Positions 1 through 7,595 of a stretch of DNA of 44,254 nucleotides are shown here, in pieces (position 1 is the first letter of the stretch; the number at the start of each line of letters is the position of its first letter). The notes under the pieces are model-generated. The model had not been told where the DNA came from, searched no databases, and saw nothing but the letters and a program-made list of their open reading frames with translations. Where the stretch lies: positions 1-44,254 of the forward strand of contig JAFYXB010000017.1 of the NCBI GenBank assembly GCA_017546345.1, read 5' to 3'. Source of the DNA: Alistipes sp. (lineage in GTDB: Bacteria > Bacteroidota > Bacteroidia > Bacteroidales > Rikenellaceae). The position numbers and the translations under genes were made by a program.

Positions 1-674
<674 letters not shown>

Positions 675-787
675 TTATTTGTTAATATCTCTAAATTCTT
701 ATTTACACGTCTGTCGCCCCCTGTTCTCCCTCTCGGAGCCGACGACCTACACTAAGGCAAATGGTGTACCAAACAAAAAAATAACAG

Positions 788-820
788 AAAAGTGTCACAC
801 ATTATGGCATTGTGCGACAC
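788..820 (-). terminator. Probable intrinsic terminator after the BASS transporter gene
   Basis: On the minus strand a 10-bp stem (GTGTCGCACA paired with TGTGTGACAC, one G-U pair, 9-nt loop) is followed directly by TTTT and then a longer T-rich stretch. It lies about 40 bp past the transporter stop codon and about 130 bp before dnaK. The 9-bp arms with a 9-nt spacer also recall the geometry of a CIRCE operator, but the sequence does not match it. Confidence 0.6.
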
Positions 821-858
821 CTTCTGTCATACATACTGACATTTTGACACCTCAACGG

Positions 859-1758
859 CTATTTCTGCCTGCCACTGCGGTATATCTGCAGGCTATTGAC
901 AAGATTTTGCCATACGATATATGCCGTTGGAGCAATCGAGGCTATCGGATCGAGGAAGTTGAGCGAGAGCCACACTGCCAAAATCGTATTTTTCTGTCCC
1001 ACCGACTGCGTGCCAGCCGCACGATCGCCTGCCATATCGCCCAAGATGCGGCCTATGCGGAACTGCGTCAAGCAGAGAACGAGGGCTACGACAGCCAACT
1101 CGACCTCGACGAGGGGCGAGGCATCGGCCTCTAATATGAATATGGTAGTGCGTCCCATAACCAGCACCAACGACACGAGCCATATCGAGAAGGACAAGCC
1201 ACCACGCTTGGCAAACCACGCGGCACCCTTGGGCCATACGAGACGGCAAAGCTGTGCCACGACAAACGGAGCAATAAGCGTAGGCGCTACACGGCCGATG
1301 ATACCCATAAACGTACACGTTCCGTTGCCAAAGAGGTGGAGCAACGGAGGTGCAAGAAGGGCTGTCACAAGGTTACACACAAGGCTGTAGGTGACCATCG
1401 TCGTCACATTTGCACCGAGCATACCGCCAATCACCACCGCAGCCATAGCGATAGGGGCAAGCACACATATCATCGCTCCCTGACCTACGACATCGCCCAA
1501 GAGTGGCGATACGACGTAGTAGACCAATATCGAGCCGAGGAACTGCACGCCGAGCATCCACAGATGGATACGCGATAGGCGCATATTGCGAATCTCGACC
1601 TTGCAGAAGGTCAGGAAGAGCATCGCTGCGATAAGAATTGGGGTGAGAGAGCCATTCGTTACGCTCTCCACCACGCTCAGTGGGCGGCAGAGGGCGATAC
1701 CTAAGAGCATCGCTATGGGCATTGCCGCAGTCTTGATATTATGACGCGAAAGTGACAT
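859..1758 (-). CDS. Bile acid:sodium symporter (BASS/SBF) family transporter
   Basis: A 299-residue, strongly hydrophobic protein with about nine or ten predicted membrane segments, the usual size for the SBF family (PF01758). The most diagnostic stretch is near residues 250-283: GQKNTILAVWLSLNFLDP followed by IAPTAYIVWQN. This is the family's conserved motif in the late helices, with an Asn/Gln-rich ion site. Members use sodium to import organic anions; in bacteria the substrate ranges from bile acids to pantoate and other keto acids, so no substrate is claimed here. The ATG at 1758 lies 6 bp after the stop of the golvesin/amidase gene, so the two are very probably one transcript. A terminator-like hairpin follows. 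Confidence 0.88.
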   Translation of the reverse strand: MSLSRHNIKTAAMPIAMLLGIALCRPLSVVESVTNGSLTPILIAAMLFLTFCKVEIRNMRLSRIHLWMLGVQFLGSILVYYVVSPLLGDVVGQGAMICVLAPIAMAAVVIGGMLGANVTTMVTYSLVCNLVTALLAPPLLHLFGNGTCTFMGIIGRVAPTLIAPFVVAQLCRLVWPKGAAWFAKRGGLSFSIWLVSLVLVMGRTTIFILEADASPLVEVELAVVALVLCLTQFRIGRILGDMAGDRAAGTQSVGQKNTILAVWLSLNFLDPIASIAPTAYIVWQNLVNSLQIYRSGRQK

Positions 1759-1764
1759 AATGGT

Positions 1765-4734
1765 TTATTCTATTGGGGTTGTAAGTATGTTGATTATCTG
1801 ACTCATACAGCCATCACGCTGCTCCTCATCGCCTATTGTTTCGAACGGGAAGCCTACGACGACCACTCCTCCGCCCCTCGTTCCGCCCCTCGCTCGATAG
1901 GCCACCGCAGCCGACGACCCACTGCCTGCGTAACGGAGGATTGTCACGGCATCTTTGCTTGGGGCAACCACCTCGGGCGACTCTACGCAGTAGATTTCCG
2001 ACGAGAGCTGCTGGTTAAACGACAGCCTCTCACGACGACCGTAGCTCTTCGCAACACTCTCCACCGCACCGCGTCGCGTAGCCATCGAGCCACCAAACTC
2101 GGCGTGGAGAACATCGCGTGCAAACCTGCGTGACGACTCATCCGAGAGCGGCGAGTGCCACAAATCGTCGAACATATACGAGCCCGAGAGAAGCAACGCT
2201 CCTCCCGCAGCACTATAGTCGGCAAGCACACGCTCCATAGCCTCGCCAAAGACCTCGTAGCGATAGCCCATCGCTCCACGACCGATAGCCGTTGTGCGCT
2301 GTTTACCCATAATCACATCGACCATATCGTAGCCACCGAGCGACACGCTGCCCTGCTCCACAGCCTTGCGCGATGAGGAGCAGAACGAGTAGCCAGCACG
2401 CACAATCGAGCGGCCGTGCATAGCGGGGTAATCGAAGGTGTTACCCGCAATAATTTCGCCCTCATAATCGCTATACGACTGGCCGAGAGCATAGCTATCA
2501 TTCTCGGAGCGCGACAGACGGCGGTCGAAGTTGGTCTGCTCGCCGATAAAGGCAATATCGCGGATATAGCCCACGCCACTATCGTAGCGATTGTAGAAGC
2601 CAGCTATCGAGTCACCCTGGATGCTGAGCGGGGCTGAGACTCTATCGAAGCCATTTACGACCATCACACACCCCTTCGCCTCGGTGAGCCTACACGCCGA
2701 GAGTGTCTCGGAGGGAAAGCTCTCGCCACCACGGTTCACGGCCGTAAGACGATAGCTACATAGCGTATCATCAGGCAACGCGACCTCGACGCTGGTACCC
2801 TCGACACGCATACCCGTATCGAAGCCTCCACCCTCCGTGCGCGTATATAATATATAGTAATCGGGCGTAGCCGTACTCTCCAAGCTATCTTCGGTAGGTT
2901 GCCAGCTAAGGCGCACACCTGCGTCGGTAAGCTCCGCACTAAACGAGTTTACGGGGAGCGGCTGCACGACATACTCCACATCATACTGACTCGCCAAGAA
3001 GCGCAACACGCCCTTATACACCGCACGGCTCACATCGAAGCGAAACGAGGGGTCGAGGCCGTAGCGCATATCTGCGAAGTTCTGATGCGACAGCAACTCC
3101 AAGAGAAGCGTAGGGCAACCACCCATACGCGCCTCGTAGTAGCCCCTATCCCACATACCGCGTCGCACCCACGCAGGTTCGTACAACGCGCGTATATCAT
3201 CGACAACCTGTGTCATCACCACATCGGTAAGGTCGCGCGAACGCATACGCGATGATACGTTATCCTCGAAGCGACCACGGTTCTCCTTCGTGCAGTAGAT
3301 GCCGAGAGTGCCGATAACATCGTCGTTTAATCGTACGCCAGCGTCCGTGTGGAGGGCGAGAGCCATATCCACGGGTATCGCCCTACCCGACTCGCCACGG
3401 AGTCGCTCCGAGCCTCCCATAAGGGCATTTATCCAGTGGGGACGCGACATATAGTCCTCCTTATAGTCGTCCGTGCCACCCTTCGGAGCATAGACCTCCT
3501 CGTCGAAGCCCGACCACTGCAACCAATAGCGAGCACCCTCCATATAGCGAGGCTCGCCACTCGTCTCGCCACCACGCTCGATGTTACCCATACCGCCACC
3601 AATCTTCACAGCATCGGCAACCACGACACCCTCCTCCGAGGAGTAGTTATCCAGCGTAACGAGCCTATCGTACTCGCCAGCATCGAAGTAGAAATCGCCG
3701 AGAGCCACCCACATAGAGCCTCCCATACGCTGGTTTACCTCGAACTCGTGTACGCCACCCGAGGCATAAACCCTATATCGTGCATCACGCACCGAGCGTT
3801 TCAGGCTCTTGTAGCTCACATAGACGCTATAGATGCCCGACTCCTCTATCTCTCCGCCCCACGTAGCCGTAGCCGTAGCACCCTGCTCGTCGGTTGTTGC
3901 CACATAGCGCACCGTGCCATCCTTGAAGGGGTTGTGGCCCGAGGGGTAGAGCTCCAAGAGCTGTGCAAAGCCCCCAGCCTCGCTCTTCCAGCGATAGGGC
4001 CTATCGGCAATCTCGCGGTAGTAGAGCTCACCTATCGACTCCGAATCGTTGTCGGCGATAAGCTCCGCGCGCTGCAGGCTACGCTCACGAGGTAGCAACA
4101 CCGTAGCTCCCGCACTCTCGAGCATAGGCAAGATGTAGGGCAGAACGTAGCTCTGCGTGTAAAGGTCCTCGACCGTCTCCCACAATCGCGAACGCTGCCA
4201 CTTCCACACCTCCTTCTCGGCATCGTAGTAGCGGCCGTGGCTCTGCCATAGGGCTATGTGGCGACCTGCAAGCCCCCTATCGGGTTGCGAGAGAGCACTC
4301 CGACGACGCACCAGCGCCCTCGCACTCGGGTTGGTAAAGCGTGCATCGCGCACCTTCGATTGGTAGTATTGCGGCACGAGGTTGTCGATAAGCTCTCCAT
4401 CGGCATAGATGCGAATGGTGTGGCGACGCATGACCTCGGGAAGCGCCATACGCACCGAGTCGTAGAACTGCGCAACGCTCGGCTCACGAAAGGGGTAGTA
4501 GGCCAACTCCTTCGAGGCACGCACCTCGATAGTTCGGCCACCACGCACCCTGATAGAGTTAATCGTTACATAGCCACCCGCCACCTCGCGTAGTGTCATA
4601 CGCCGAAGCACCGCATAGACCGAATCGCGCGCCGAGCTGGGGAGCTGGGGGGCGGCCATAGCCAACTGAGAGAGCGAGAGCAGAAGAAGCAATATTGTAA
4701 CTATCTTTAGATTAGGTGTAACACGTTGTCTCAT
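1765..4734 (-). CDS. Secreted amidase_3-like protein with golvesin and FN3 domains
   Basis: Predicted exported protein of 989 residues. The ATG at 4734 is chosen because the only upstream in-frame start is a TTG that overlaps the promoter, and because this start gives a clean signal peptide (MRQRVTPNLK, then a Leu-rich core ending near LAMA). Order of parts: a small N-terminal region; the first half of an N-acetylmuramoyl-L-alanine amidase (amidase_3)-like fold (RHIALWQSHGRYYD, then WETVEDLYTQSYVLPYIL, about residues 157-200); a golvesin C-terminal-like beta domain (about 270-380); the second amidase half with ALALHTDAG (His near 462) and GGCPTLLLELLSHQNF (catalytic-type Glu); an FN3 domain (about 630-720); and a long C-terminal region of unknown type. 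Homologues have been annotated as 'xanthan lyase', but the motifs favour a zinc amidase acting on peptidoglycan or a related polymer. Co-transcribed with the BASS transporter. Confidence 0.75.
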   Translation of the reverse strand: MRQRVTPNLKIVTILLLLLSLSQLAMAAPQLPSSARDSVYAVLRRMTLREVAGGYVTINSIRVRGGRTIEVRASKELAYYPFREPSVAQFYDSVRMALPEVMRRHTIRIYADGELIDNLVPQYYQSKVRDARFTNPSARALVRRRSALSQPDRGLAGRHIALWQSHGRYYDAEKEVWKWQRSRLWETVEDLYTQSYVLPYILPMLESAGATVLLPRERSLQRAELIADNDSESIGELYYREIADRPYRWKSEAGGFAQLLELYPSGHNPFKDGTVRYVATTDEQGATATATWGGEIEESGIYSVYVSYKSLKRSVRDARYRVYASGGVHEFEVNQRMGGSMWVALGDFYFDAGEYDRLVTLDNYSSEEGVVVADAVKIGGGMGNIERGGETSGEPRYMEGARYWLQWSGFDEEVYAPKGGTDDYKEDYMSRPHWINALMGGSERLRGESGRAIPVDMALALHTDAGVRLNDDVIGTLGIYCTKENRGRFEDNVSSRMRSRDLTDVVMTQVVDDIRALYEPAWVRRGMWDRGYYEARMGGCPTLLLELLSHQNFADMRYGLDPSFRFDVSRAVYKGVLRFLASQYDVEYVVQPLPVNSFSAELTDAGVRLSWQPTEDSLESTATPDYYILYTRTEGGGFDTGMRVEGTSVEVALPDDTLCSYRLTAVNRGGESFPSETLSACRLTEAKGCVMVVNGFDRVSAPLSIQGDSIAGFYNRYDSGVGYIRDIAFIGEQTNFDRRLSRSENDSYALGQSYSDYEGEIIAGNTFDYPAMHGRSIVRAGYSFCSSSRKAVEQGSVSLGGYDMVDVIMGKQRTTAIGRGAMGYRYEVFGEAMERVLADYSAAGGALLLSGSYMFDDLWHSPLSDESSRRFARDVLHAEFGGSMATRRGAVESVAKSYGRRERLSFNQQLSSEIYCVESPEVVAPSKDAVTILRYAGSGSSAAVAYRARGGTRGGGVVVVGFPFETIGDEEQRDGCMSQIINILTTPIE

Positions 4735-4752
4735 ATCTCGAAATTGAAGTCC

Positions 4753-4783
4753 CAAAGGTACTAACTTTTTGTTTTTCGTCAAA
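4753..4783 (-). promoter_or_regulatory. Promoter of the golvesin/amidase operon
   Basis: Bacteroidota-type promoter on the minus strand: -33 TTTG at 4783-4780, 19-bp spacer, and -7 box TACCTTTG at 4760-4753. The predicted start of transcription near 4746 leaves a leader of only about 12 nt before the ATG at 4734. It overlaps the forward promoter in mirror image. Confidence 0.75.
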
Positions 4784-4798
4784 AAATGAGTACCTTTG
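4768..4798 (+). promoter_or_regulatory. Promoter of the M64 peptidase gene
   Basis: -33 TTTG at 4768-4771, 19-bp spacer, and -7 box TACCTTTG at 4791-4798 on the plus strand. The same boxes and spacing occur in mirror image on the minus strand, centred at about 4775.5, so the two -33 boxes lie inside each other's spacers. Confidence 0.75.
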
Positions 4799-4828
4799 TT
4801 TTCAAATAATCAAGAAACTTAAAACTAT

Positions 4829-6115
4829 ATGAGACGTATCCTAATGCTTTCAGCCCTGCTTATGGCGCTCTTCACCGCCTCGGCGCAGGAGTTCGACACA
4901 CACTTCGACGACACAACACTACGCATCGACTACACCTTCTCGGGAAATGCCACCGCGCAGTACGTTGCACTCAACGCCCTATCTAAGAGCGAGGGTTGGT
5001 GGGGACGACGCATCAACCTTGCGACCAACCCCTTGAAGGGCAATGGCGACCTTACGCTCTACGACAAGCAGAGTGGCGAGGTGCTCTACACCACCTCGTT
5101 CTCGTCGCTCTTTCAGGAGTGGATTACAACACCCGAGGCCGTGAGCGTCACTCGCAGCTTCGAGTTCACAATCCTCGCGCCTATGCCTAAGCATAGCGTC
5201 GATGCCGAGATTGTCCTGCGCAACAACCGTGGCGAGGCAACAGCCATTATGCGCCACACAATCGAGCCTAACGACCGCCTTATCCACGACTACTCTAAGG
5301 CTGAGGCTCTACCCTATGAGTATGTACACCGTGGCGGTAGCTCGAAGGAGTGTATCGACGTGGTAATCCTTGCCGAGGGCTACACCCCCGAGCAGATGGA
5401 GACCTATATCGAGGATGCACGCATCACAGCCGAGGAGATTCTCAGCTACGAGCCCTTCAACACCCACCGCGACAAGTTCAACTTCATCGCCGTATATTCG
5501 CCCTCGAAGGATAGCGGTGTGAGCGTACCTCAGAATGGCTTGTGGTGCGATACGGCCGTAGGCTCGAACTTCCTCACCTTCTATATGGAGCGCTATCTCA
5601 CCTCGTCGAATGTCTATAAGATGTACGACTTGGTGCGCAACATACCCTGCGAGCACCTCGTAATCCTCGCAAATACCGACACCTACGGCGGTGGCGGCAT
5701 CTACAACTCATACACCCTCACCACAGCACACCACCCCGCCTTCCGTCCCGTTGTTGTTCACGAGTTCGGACACTCGTTCGCGGGCCTTGGCGACGAGTAT
5801 TTCTACGCCAATAGCGACAGCAACGACGAGATGCACTCCTTGTCGCACGAGCCTTGGGAGCAGAACATCACCACGCTTGTCGATTTCGGCTCGAAGTGGG
5901 CCGATATGGTTGCCGAGGGTGTAGAGATACCTACGGCCGTAACCTCGGAGCGCACGGCCAACTACACGGTAGGAGTGTATGAGGGTGGCGGTTATCGCAC
6001 CAAGGGTGTCTATCGACCTACGGATGTCTGCCGTATGCGCAACAACACTGCCGAGCAGTTCTGCCCTGTCTGCCAGCGCTGCATCGAGCGTGTCATTCTC
6101 CATCAGGCCGAGTAG
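4829..6115 (+). CDS. Secreted M64-family metallopeptidase (IgA-peptidase family)
   Basis: A 428-residue protein with signal peptide MRRILMLSALLMALFTASAQ. An N-terminal beta-rich domain (about 22-150, Peptidase_M64_N type) is followed by the catalytic domain from about 165. The zinc site is explicit: HEFGHSFAGLGDEY at 311-324, the HExxHxxxGxxDEY signature of family M64 (PF09471), whose founding member cleaves IgA. Cys residues near the end (VCRM...FCPVCQRC) may form a disulphide or metal site. In gut Bacteroidales these enzymes are exported and probably degrade host or dietary protein; IgA as the substrate here is not shown. It has its own promoter and is divergent from the amidase operon. The last 25 bp including the stop are duplicated just downstream. 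Confidence 0.9.
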   Translation: MRRILMLSALLMALFTASAQEFDTHFDDTTLRIDYTFSGNATAQYVALNALSKSEGWWGRRINLATNPLKGNGDLTLYDKQSGEVLYTTSFSSLFQEWITTPEAVSVTRSFEFTILAPMPKHSVDAEIVLRNNRGEATAIMRHTIEPNDRLIHDYSKAEALPYEYVHRGGSSKECIDVVILAEGYTPEQMETYIEDARITAEEILSYEPFNTHRDKFNFIAVYSPSKDSGVSVPQNGLWCDTAVGSNFLTFYMERYLTSSNVYKMYDLVRNIPCEHLVILANTDTYGGGGIYNSYTLTTAHHPAFRPVVVHEFGHSFAGLGDEYFYANSDSNDEMHSLSHEPWEQNITTLVDFGSKWADMVAEGVEIPTAVTSERTANYTVGVYEGGGYRTKGVYRPTDVCRMRNNTAEQFCPVCQRCIERVILHQAE

Positions 6116-6155
6116 TGCGACACAGCGCATCATTCTGCATCAGGCCGAGTAGCGC
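6094..6155 (+). repeat. Tandem duplication of the M64 gene 3' end
   Basis: A 25-bp segment covering the last codons and the stop of the M64 gene (6094-6118) recurs 37 bp later (6131-6155) with two mismatches, leaving a non-coding copy of the C-terminal coding sequence and its stop. Confidence 0.7.
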
Positions 6156-6177
6156 GGGATACTCAGCGTGTGATACT

Positions 6178-6299
6178 CTGTATGTCATGCTGAGCGAAGT
6201 CGAAGCATCTCCTCAGAGCCGACAAGTGGCAACAGCCCAAGCGCACATAGCGCATTGTCGCGCAGGAGATCCCTCGGCTACGCTCGGGATGACATACAG
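6178..6299. repeat. MITE-like intergenic inverted repeat, copy 1
   Basis: About 122 bp with imperfect 36-bp terminal inverted arms (6178-6213 and 6264-6299). Both arms contain the GTCAT...GAGCG.AG..GA...ATCTCCT pattern. The interior includes GCCGACAAGTGGC. A related full element lies at 44056-44173 and a partial one at 6346-6391. It contains no coding potential. Such elements are common between genes in gut Bacteroidales. Confidence 0.8.
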
Positions 6300-6345
6300 T
6301 GTGTGACATTCAGAGTGTGTGACATTAAGTGCGGTCAATACTCAG

Positions 6346-6391
6346 TGTGTCATGCTGAGCGAAGTCGAAGCATCTCCTCGTAGCCGACAAG
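6346..6391. repeat. Partial MITE-like repeat, copy 2
   Basis: The left arm and first interior bases of the 6178-6299 element recur here almost unchanged up to GCCGACAAG, but the right arm is missing. The 40-bp gene-end repeat (6386-6425) begins at the break point, so two repeat families are fused here. Confidence 0.75.
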
Positions 6392-6425
6392 CATAACGCC
6401 AAAGCAGCCTTGTTATACAGCTTCT
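6386..6425 (-). repeat. 40-bp gene-end repeat, copy A
   Basis: This 40-bp sequence matches 12411-12450 at 39 of 40 positions. Both copies sit within 10 bp after the stop codon of a minus-strand gene (the DUF6371 gene here, ispD there). Read on the minus strand it starts AGAAGCTGTATAACAAGG and has short complementary pieces (ATAAC and GTTAT). A role in transcript ending or stability is possible but unproven. Confidence 0.75.
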
Positions 6426-6426
6426 T

Positions 6427-7512
6427 TTAGAATGGGGCATCCTCCTCGGTCGTGCAGACCTCCACCAAGTCGGCAATATCGCGCCCCGCAGAGGGCCCTA
6501 TATTCGCGCTGTCGTAGAGCGATATGGCATTGGAAATGGTGTAGTCGAAGCCTACCTCGTGGGCAATCGAGGCTATCTTCTCGCGCCATATCTCCTCGCC
6601 TCGCCCCTCGTCGGGGTAGAGCACCACACGACGACCTCTGAGCGGCATAAGGCGCTCGGCAGTAAGCCCTTGCAGCGAGTCGGTAGCCGTCCACAGCATC
6701 TCGGGAAGCACTATTGCGCCGACGTGTGCCGTCTTGTAGCTCTCGACGATGGCTACGGTGGCGGTGGCGTATGCTTCGTGGCCGAGGAGGTGTTCGCCAT
6801 AGAGGCACTGCTTGAGGTTGTAGGGCTGGGCGATGCGCCCCTCGCGTAGCATTATGCTGTGTGCCCAATCGCACGAGCCAGCACCCTTTGTGCGTCGCCC
6901 CGTCACGGGGTCGTAGGCCATAATTTTACCCGTGCGCAGCAACCCTTGTGTGTCGCGCTGCCAAAAGACCACACGCCCATCGCGCGTGCCACCCACGCCA
7001 TAGAGTTGGCGTATGCGCTCGGCCTCGTCGTTGCCGAATGTTGTGCGCAGCCACTGCAGATGGGTGCTATCTCGCTTGAGCGAGCCCGTAGCCACCCACT
7101 CGGGAATGTAGGAGGTGGGAGGGTGGTTAATGGTTAACTGGTTAAAATCCCTAGGGTTTTTAACCATTAACCAACCACCACTACTACTACTCCTTGGAGG
7201 CGTATCTCGCTTCCAAGGATTATCAGTATAGTATTGTTTGGGGGTATAGTGATACCCACAGGGTCGTAACGACCCCTCTTTTCTTGGAGGCGTATCTCGC
7301 TTCCAAGGATTATCAGTATAGTATTGTTTGGGGGTATAGTGATACCCACACTTATCAATACGATTACACTTACCTACATTATCTGATACATACTCGTTAT
7401 TATTATATGTATCAATATAACGAGTAAAACTCTGTTTACGCTTACACTGAGGGCATATATATCTCGTACTACGCCCTCTATACTTTTCCAACTGATATCT
7501 ATATTCGCTCAT
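6427..7512 (-). CDS. DUF6371/Toprim-like primase-type protein with zinc ribbon
   Basis: A 361-residue protein. The N-terminus carries a zinc-ribbon pattern (YICPQC at 18-23, then Cys49 and Cys55). The C-terminal half has VAIVESYKTA (Glu257) and RRVVLYPDEG (Asp301), which resemble the Glu and Asp motifs of Toprim domains in DNA primases. I therefore recognise it as a DUF6371-type, primase-like protein of Bacteroidota mobile elements. The linker between the two parts is disturbed twice: a 30-residue tandem duplication (CGYHYTPKQYYTDNPWKRD at 55 and again at 85), and a palindromic repeat encoding about residues 114-130. The first 113 codons are AT-rich, unlike the rest. It lies downstream of the AAA ATPase gene on the same strand, and the two may form a replication pair. 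Whether it is still functional is uncertain. Confidence 0.65.
   Translation of the reverse strand: MSEYRYQLEKYRGRSTRYICPQCKRKQSFTRYIDTYNNNEYVSDNVGKCNRIDKCGYHYTPKQYYTDNPWKRDTPPRKEGSLRPCGYHYTPKQYYTDNPWKRDTPPRSSSSGGWLMVKNPRDFNQLTINHPPTSYIPEWVATGSLKRDSTHLQWLRTTFGNDEAERIRQLYGVGGTRDGRVVFWQRDTQGLLRTGKIMAYDPVTGRRTKGAGSCDWAHSIMLREGRIAQPYNLKQCLYGEHLLGHEAYATATVAIVESYKTAHVGAIVLPEMLWTATDSLQGLTAERLMPLRGRRVVLYPDEGRGEEIWREKIASIAHEVGFDYTISNAISLYDSANIGPSAGRDIADLVEVCTTEEDAPF
7124..7172 (-). repeat. 49-bp palindromic repeat, copy inside the DUF6371 gene
   Basis: Perfectly identical, in inverted orientation, to 7547-7595. The unit is itself an imperfect palindrome centred on CCCTAGGG, with GGTTAA/TTAACC-rich arms. 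It is read in frame and encodes about residues 114-130 of the primase-like protein. Confidence 0.9.
7193..7350 (-). repeat. 90-bp in-frame tandem duplication
   Basis: A 68-bp block at 7193-7260 recurs exactly at 7283-7350, a period of 90 bp and so exactly 30 codons. It duplicates the second half of the zinc-ribbon region (including the Cys of CGYHYTPKQYY) without breaking the reading frame. Confidence 0.9.
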
Positions 7513-7546
7513 TGGGATATATATTATATTGTATTGTATGGTTAGT

Positions 7547-7595
7547 GGTTAATGGTTAAAAACCCTAGGGATTTTAACCAGTTAACCATTAACCA
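7547..7595 (+). repeat. 49-bp palindromic repeat, intergenic copy
   Basis: Reverse-complement copy of 7124-7172 with 49 of 49 identity; 374 bp lie between the two. It overlaps the end of the AAA ATPase gene, whose last codons (Leu-Val-Asn-Gly-stop) are encoded by the repeat arm. The two copies bracket the start codon and first 113 codons of the primase-like gene. Confidence 0.9.

Noticed and set aside
793..841. CIRCE-like heat-shock operator ahead of dnaK (9-bp arms, 9-nt spacer, several TGTCA/TGACA motifs)
   Set aside because: The sequence does not match CIRCE, and a stem followed by TTTT just after the transporter gene is better explained as a terminator.
3349..4095. 248-codon frame antisense to the golvesin/amidase gene
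   Set aside because: Shadow frame in a GC-rich gene; no family features.
6178..6299. Attachment site pair or integrase target for the DUF6371/ATPase patch
   Set aside because: The elements at 6178 and 44056 are dispersed MITE-like repeats, and no matching direct repeat was seen at the other side of the patch near 8.7-8.9 kb.
7193..7350. CRISPR-like array
   Set aside because: Only two identical blocks, in frame within a gene, without spacer structure or cas genes.
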